NCBI RefSeq assembly: GCF_937980635.1
Contig: NZ_CALJPG010000016.1
Location: forward strand, 1-64,000
Length of the DNA stretch: 64,000 bases
Source of the DNA: an uncultured Campylobacter sp.
Lineage (GTDB): Bacteria > Campylobacterota > Campylobacteria > Campylobacterales > Campylobacteraceae
Reading direction: 5' to 3'
Positions 60,815 through 64,000 of the stretch are shown piece after piece; within the stretch, counting starts at the first letter, position 1; every line of letters begins with the position of its first letter. The notes under the pieces were generated by a model. That model worked only from the letters and a program-made list of their open reading frames with translations. It did not search any database and had not been told where the DNA came from. The position numbers were made by a program, and so were the translations under genes.

Positions 60815-62536
60815 TTATCCTTTGCTGGGATCTACCCTATAGCAGCCAAGCTCCGCCCCTTTAGCGTCCATCACGTGCACGGCGCAGGCTATGCAAGGAT
60901 CGAATGAATGGATGCGGCGGATGATCTCTAACGGCTTGGAAAGATCGGCAAGCTTAAGTCCGATCAAGCAGGATTCGTAGGCGCCCATAGCGCCGTCTTT
61001 GTCCTTTGGCGTGGCGTTCCAAGTAGACGGCACGACCGCCTGCCAGTTTTTGATGACACCCTTTTCGATCCTGCACCAGTGGCTAAGTGCACCGCGCGGT
61101 ACGTGGCCGATATAGCGACCTTTGTACTCTTTTGAGTTATCGATTACATATTTTGCGCAGGTTTCGGTATCGCCGCTTTTGATGTTTGCGATCAAATTTT
61201 CTAGCGCGATCAGTCCGTTGTCGGCTACGACTTTAGCCTCGATCATACGGCACGCCGTTCGTCCAAGCGTTGAAAATACCGCCTCAAGCGGCAAGCCGGC
61301 GTCTTTTAGGAATTGATCCACGACCTTTACTACGCGCTCGTTTTTCTTGGCGTAATTTACTACGATATTTGCAAGAGGCCCTACCTGAAGCGGTTTGCCG
61401 TCGTATCGCGGAGCCTTGATCCAGGTGTATTTGCCCTGAGTATCGAGCACCCTCGTATGCGCTTCTTTGCCGTGCGCGTCGATGCTCTGCCCGTCCTGAA
61501 GGCCCGTATAATTCGGCTCCTGTTCTCCGTCGTAAGGATGAAGCGCTGCATCGTTTTTATACCACGCATGCGTTGCCTCCTCAGTAATCTTGTTCTCATC
61601 AAGCTCCAAAACCTTGCTAATATCGCCGTTCATAATCATGCCGCTTTGAAATAGCCATTCGTTCTTTGAAAGCTGAAATTCTTGATGAGTCCATAAATTT
61701 GCCACGCCGATATCATTTAGCACGCTAGGTTCGTTACCGTAAGCTTTAGCAGCCATTACGAGATCAGGATAATAGGCGCGATTTACGAAGTCTGCGACCT
61801 CTTTAAATTTAGACATATATTCGCCAAGTCTCGCAGGACTTAGGATATCCATCACGCAGGTGACGCCACCTACGGTAAGGCTTTGCGGATGAGGCTGCTT
61901 CGCACCGAATATCGCCATCATCTGAGCCGCCGTACGCTGAATGCGCAAACACTCAAGATAGTGCGAAAGAGCGATCAAATTTTGCTCCGGGCTAAGCTTG
62001 TATGTAAGATGGCCGAAGTAGGCATTGGCAAAAGGCCCCAAAGCGCCCTTTTTAACAAAAGCGCCCACGCGATCCTGCACCTCTTTTAGCTTATCGGCAC
62101 CGCACGCATAAGGGGTGTCGCAGTATTTAAACGCCTCTTCGCTTGCTTTTTTAGGATCGGCGCTAAGCGCGCTTACTACATCTACGAAATCAAGCCCGTG
62201 GAGTTGATAAAAATGCACCGGATGATCGTGTAAAAACAGCGCGTTAGCCATCAGCGTGCGCGTTAGCAAGGCATTTAGCGGCGGAGTGATACCGAGGGCG
62301 TTTTCTACCGCGACGATGCCCGCTTTGTAGTGCGAGAAGGTGCAGACGCCGCAAATTCTTTGCATAAAAAATCCCGCGTCGCGCGGATCTCTATTTTTTA
62401 CTATGGTCTCAAGCCCGCGCCATAGCGTCGAGCTGCTATAGGCCTCGCGGACGACGTTTTCGTCATCCACTACGACCTCTATTCTTAAATGTCCCTCTAT
62501 TCTGGTTATCGGATCTATTACGATTCTTTGCGACAT
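60815..62536 (-). CDS. hydB: [NiFe] uptake hydrogenase large subunit
   Basis: A 573-residue catalytic subunit. The L1 motif RICGVCTFSHY and the L2 motif DPCIACAVHV give the four Cys ligands to nickel and iron; cleavage by HydD is expected after the His, removing the tail VMDAKGAELGCYRVDPSKG. IDPITRIEGHLRIEV at the start is the family signature. It oxidises hydrogen in the periplasm. Normal length, with no insertion. GGGGA precedes the ATG. It lies 2 nt after hydA. Confidence 0.97.
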   Translation of the reverse strand: MSQRIVIDPITRIEGHLRIEVVVDDENVVREAYSSSTLWRGLETIVKNRDPRDAGFFMQRICGVCTFSHYKAGIVAVENALGITPPLNALLTRTLMANALFLHDHPVHFYQLHGLDFVDVVSALSADPKKASEEAFKYCDTPYACGADKLKEVQDRVGAFVKKGALGPFANAYFGHLTYKLSPEQNLIALSHYLECLRIQRTAAQMMAIFGAKQPHPQSLTVGGVTCVMDILSPARLGEYMSKFKEVADFVNRAYYPDLVMAAKAYGNEPSVLNDIGVANLWTHQEFQLSKNEWLFQSGMIMNGDISKVLELDENKITEEATHAWYKNDAALHPYDGEQEPNYTGLQDGQSIDAHGKEAHTRVLDTQGKYTWIKAPRYDGKPLQVGPLANIVVNYAKKNERVVKVVDQFLKDAGLPLEAVFSTLGRTACRMIEAKVVADNGLIALENLIANIKSGDTETCAKYVIDNSKEYKGRYIGHVPRGALSHWCRIEKGVIKNWQAVVPSTWNATPKDKDGAMGAYESCLIGLKLADLSKPLEIIRRIHSFDPCIACAVHVMDAKGAELGCYRVDPSKG

Positions 62537-62538
62537 GA

Positions 62539-63684
62539 TTATTCCCCTTTATCTTTCTTAAATGACGCAATCGCCGCGTGTGCCGCTACCGCAACACCCG
62601 TGATCGCTAAAATTCCGACACCTATCTTATCTGCGGTAGCATCAGCGCCTAGCCCGCCAAAAACGCTTTCGTAAAGGCGATCCGCCAAAGGCTCCTCAAA
62701 AGGCCCCATATGATCCCAAAAATCAGGCTCTGAGCAGCCTATGCAGCCGTGACCCGCTTGTACCGGCCAGCTAGTGTGGGAGTTGAAACGCTCGCGCGAG
62801 CAGTTGTTAAACGTATAAGGACCCTTGCAGCCTACTTTATAAAGGCAGTATCCGTCCTTCGCACCCGCATCTCCGAAGCTTTCTACAAACTCGCCCGCAT
62901 CGAAATGTCCGCGGCGCTCGCACAGATCATGTATTCGTAGCCCGTAAGCCCATTTAGGCCTATTATAAACGTCTAGGCTCGGAAGCGTGCCGAAAAGGAT
63001 GAAATTTAGCACGTTGCCGACGATATTTTTTTCATTCGGTGGACAGCCTGGGATGTTGACGACAGGCTTACTTATGATCTTTTCTAGACCTACTGCGCCG
63101 GTCGGATTCGGAGCTGCGGCTTGGATACCGCCGAAGCTCGAACAGGTACCGATCGCAAATATTGCTGCAGCGCCTTCGGCCGCGTCTTTGCAGTGTTGAG
63201 CTCCGCTCTTGCCCTCAGGACCCACGGTTAGGAAAAATTCATTCTTGCCGCTTGGGATTCCGCCCTCGACCATTAAGATATAGCGCCCCTTGTATTTTTC
63301 GATCGCACCCTCTAAATTTTCCTCGGCTTGCCAGCCTGCGGCAGCCATTATCGTCTCGTGATATTCAAGGCTGATGTAATCAAATATTAGGCTGTCGATG
63401 CTAGGCGTCTCGGTGCGTAGCAAGCTCTCGCTACAGCCCGTGCACTCCGCCATATGAAGCCAGATTACCGGCAGGCGATCCGCAAGCTCCGCAGCTCGCG
63501 CCACGCTCGGTACAAATGCGGCCGGAAGACCAAGCATCGCGGTCATCGCTCCGCTCCATTTCATAAAATCACGACGCGAAAAACCTTTTCTCTTAAGCCT
63601 TTCTTGTATGCTTTCCTCCGCTTTTATTCGCGGCAAACGCTCAACGGCATCAAGTCTAGCCGAAATTTGAGCTAAATCAACCAT
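62539..63684 (-). CDS. hydA: [NiFe] uptake hydrogenase small subunit
   Basis: A 381-residue subunit with three Fe-S clusters. A Tat signal (SRRDFMKWSGAMTAMLGLPAAF, residues ~35-56) exports the folded A-B dimer. ECTGCSESLLR starts the proximal cluster set; GTCSSFGGIQAA, NIPGCPPNEKN, HDLCERRGHFDAGEF, CLYKVGCKGPYTFNNC and CIGCSEPDFWD supply the rest. A C-terminal membrane helix (VGILAITGVAVAAHAAIASF) anchors it to HydC. AGGAGG lies just before the ATG. Confidence 0.97.
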   Translation of the reverse strand: MVDLAQISARLDAVERLPRIKAEESIQERLKRKGFSRRDFMKWSGAMTAMLGLPAAFVPSVARAAELADRLPVIWLHMAECTGCSESLLRTETPSIDSLIFDYISLEYHETIMAAAGWQAEENLEGAIEKYKGRYILMVEGGIPSGKNEFFLTVGPEGKSGAQHCKDAAEGAAAIFAIGTCSSFGGIQAAAPNPTGAVGLEKIISKPVVNIPGCPPNEKNIVGNVLNFILFGTLPSLDVYNRPKWAYGLRIHDLCERRGHFDAGEFVESFGDAGAKDGYCLYKVGCKGPYTFNNCSRERFNSHTSWPVQAGHGCIGCSEPDFWDHMGPFEEPLADRLYESVFGGLGADATADKIGVGILAITGVAVAAHAAIASFKKDKGE

Positions 63685-64000
63685 ATCGTCCTCCTGAAAT
63701 TTAGGATATTTTTAAATGGCATTCTATCGAAATTTAGAATTCATGCACCTTAAATTTCATTAGATTTAATTAAAATTTTATATTTATTCATCGTCTAGCA
63801 GGTTTTAAATTTAAAAATAAAAGGCGGATTAAAATTTGATTCGCCGGGCGAAACGTTAAATTACGACAGAGAAAGCATTAAAATTTATGAAGCGTTAAAA
63901 TTTATAAAGCAGTGAAATTTTATCCAAGAATTTTATAGTAGCGGAAAGTATTTTAGGATAAAGTAAGCGTAGGTCGGATGATTTTGTGCGATACTAGCAG
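63685..64000. other. Non-coding region upstream of hydA
   Basis: No gene seen up to the window edge. It holds the probable hyd promoter and AATT-rich DNA. Confidence 0.4.
63721..63726 (-). promoter_or_regulatory. Candidate -10 of the hydrogenase operon
   Basis: GATAGAAT on the minus strand, 37 nt before hydA, could serve as a -10 for the hyd operon. The DNA upstream is AT-rich with T-tracts, as in Campylobacter promoters. Confidence 0.35.

Noticed and set aside
1..64000. Insertion sequence, prophage or integrative element as the source of the repeats.
   Set aside because: No transposase, integrase other than XerH, phage structural gene, or long terminal inverted repeats were seen in the window.

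Overview
The window looks like chromosomal DNA from a Campylobacter of unusually high GC for the genus. The gene content is campylobacterial: a XerH-type single recombinase, OorDABC, a desulforubrerythrin, the tmk-coaD-ubiX order, moeA close to murA, and a hydABCDE/hyp hydrogenase cluster. The flagellar gene flgA, which follows ubiX in C. jejuni, is missing here, where a tRNA-Gly and moeA follow instead. A mid-GC, apparently flgA-less Campylobacter best fits Campylobacter gracilis. That identification is inference; no database was searched. No rRNA, insertion sequence, prophage or CRISPR array was seen.

Layout. 1-5.6 kb: a small membrane protein and a large TonB-dependent receptor bracketed by two diverged copies of a ~122-bp repeat. 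5.9-12.4 kb: housekeeping genes (tmk, coaD, ubiX, tRNA-Gly, moeA, murA) with one accessory gene between tmk and coaD. 12.5-16.2 kb: an NlpC/P60-like lipoprotein, a rhomboid protease, a SixA-like phosphatase and desulforubrerythrin. 17-25 kb: xerH with an AsmA-like protein, mltG, mdh, and oorDABC. The sucCD genes usual between mdh and oorD are replaced by about 400 bp of AATT-rich non-coding DNA. 26-28.7 kb: two Sel1-like Cys-rich secreted proteins, a glycine-zipper lipoprotein and flavodoxin. 29.4-38.2 kb: a HlyD/YbhF/YbhS/YbhR-type ABC exporter. 38.4-45.8 kb: five related small membrane proteins, three in tandem, around a FecBCD-type metal or siderophore importer. 46.5-63.7 kb: a complete [NiFe] uptake hydrogenase cluster on the minus strand (hydABCDE, a small ORF, hypF, nikR, hypBCD, hypE, hypA).

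Functionally, oorDABC and flavodoxin fit 2-oxoglutarate oxidation feeding low-potential electrons. HydABC is a periplasm-facing uptake hydrogenase passing electrons to quinone through a cytochrome b. HypA-F and the proteases mature it, and NikR ties it to nickel supply.

The most unusual feature runs through the whole window. Short palindromic cores (AAATTT, GAATTC, the 14-bp perfect palindrome AAATTTTAAAATTT, and a second type, TTGCAA) are strongly over-represented and are often spaced on exact periods of 18, 21, 27 or 36 bp. They fill the intergenic gaps, form two whole spacer ORFs between overlapping ABC-transporter genes, and sit in frame inside proteins. HypF is about 1580 residues, roughly twice normal, through four insertions. 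HydD, HypA, HypE, the SixA-like protein, the YbhF-like ATPase and one permease also carry low-complexity insertions. I see no described element that explains this, and it is my main candidate for something new.
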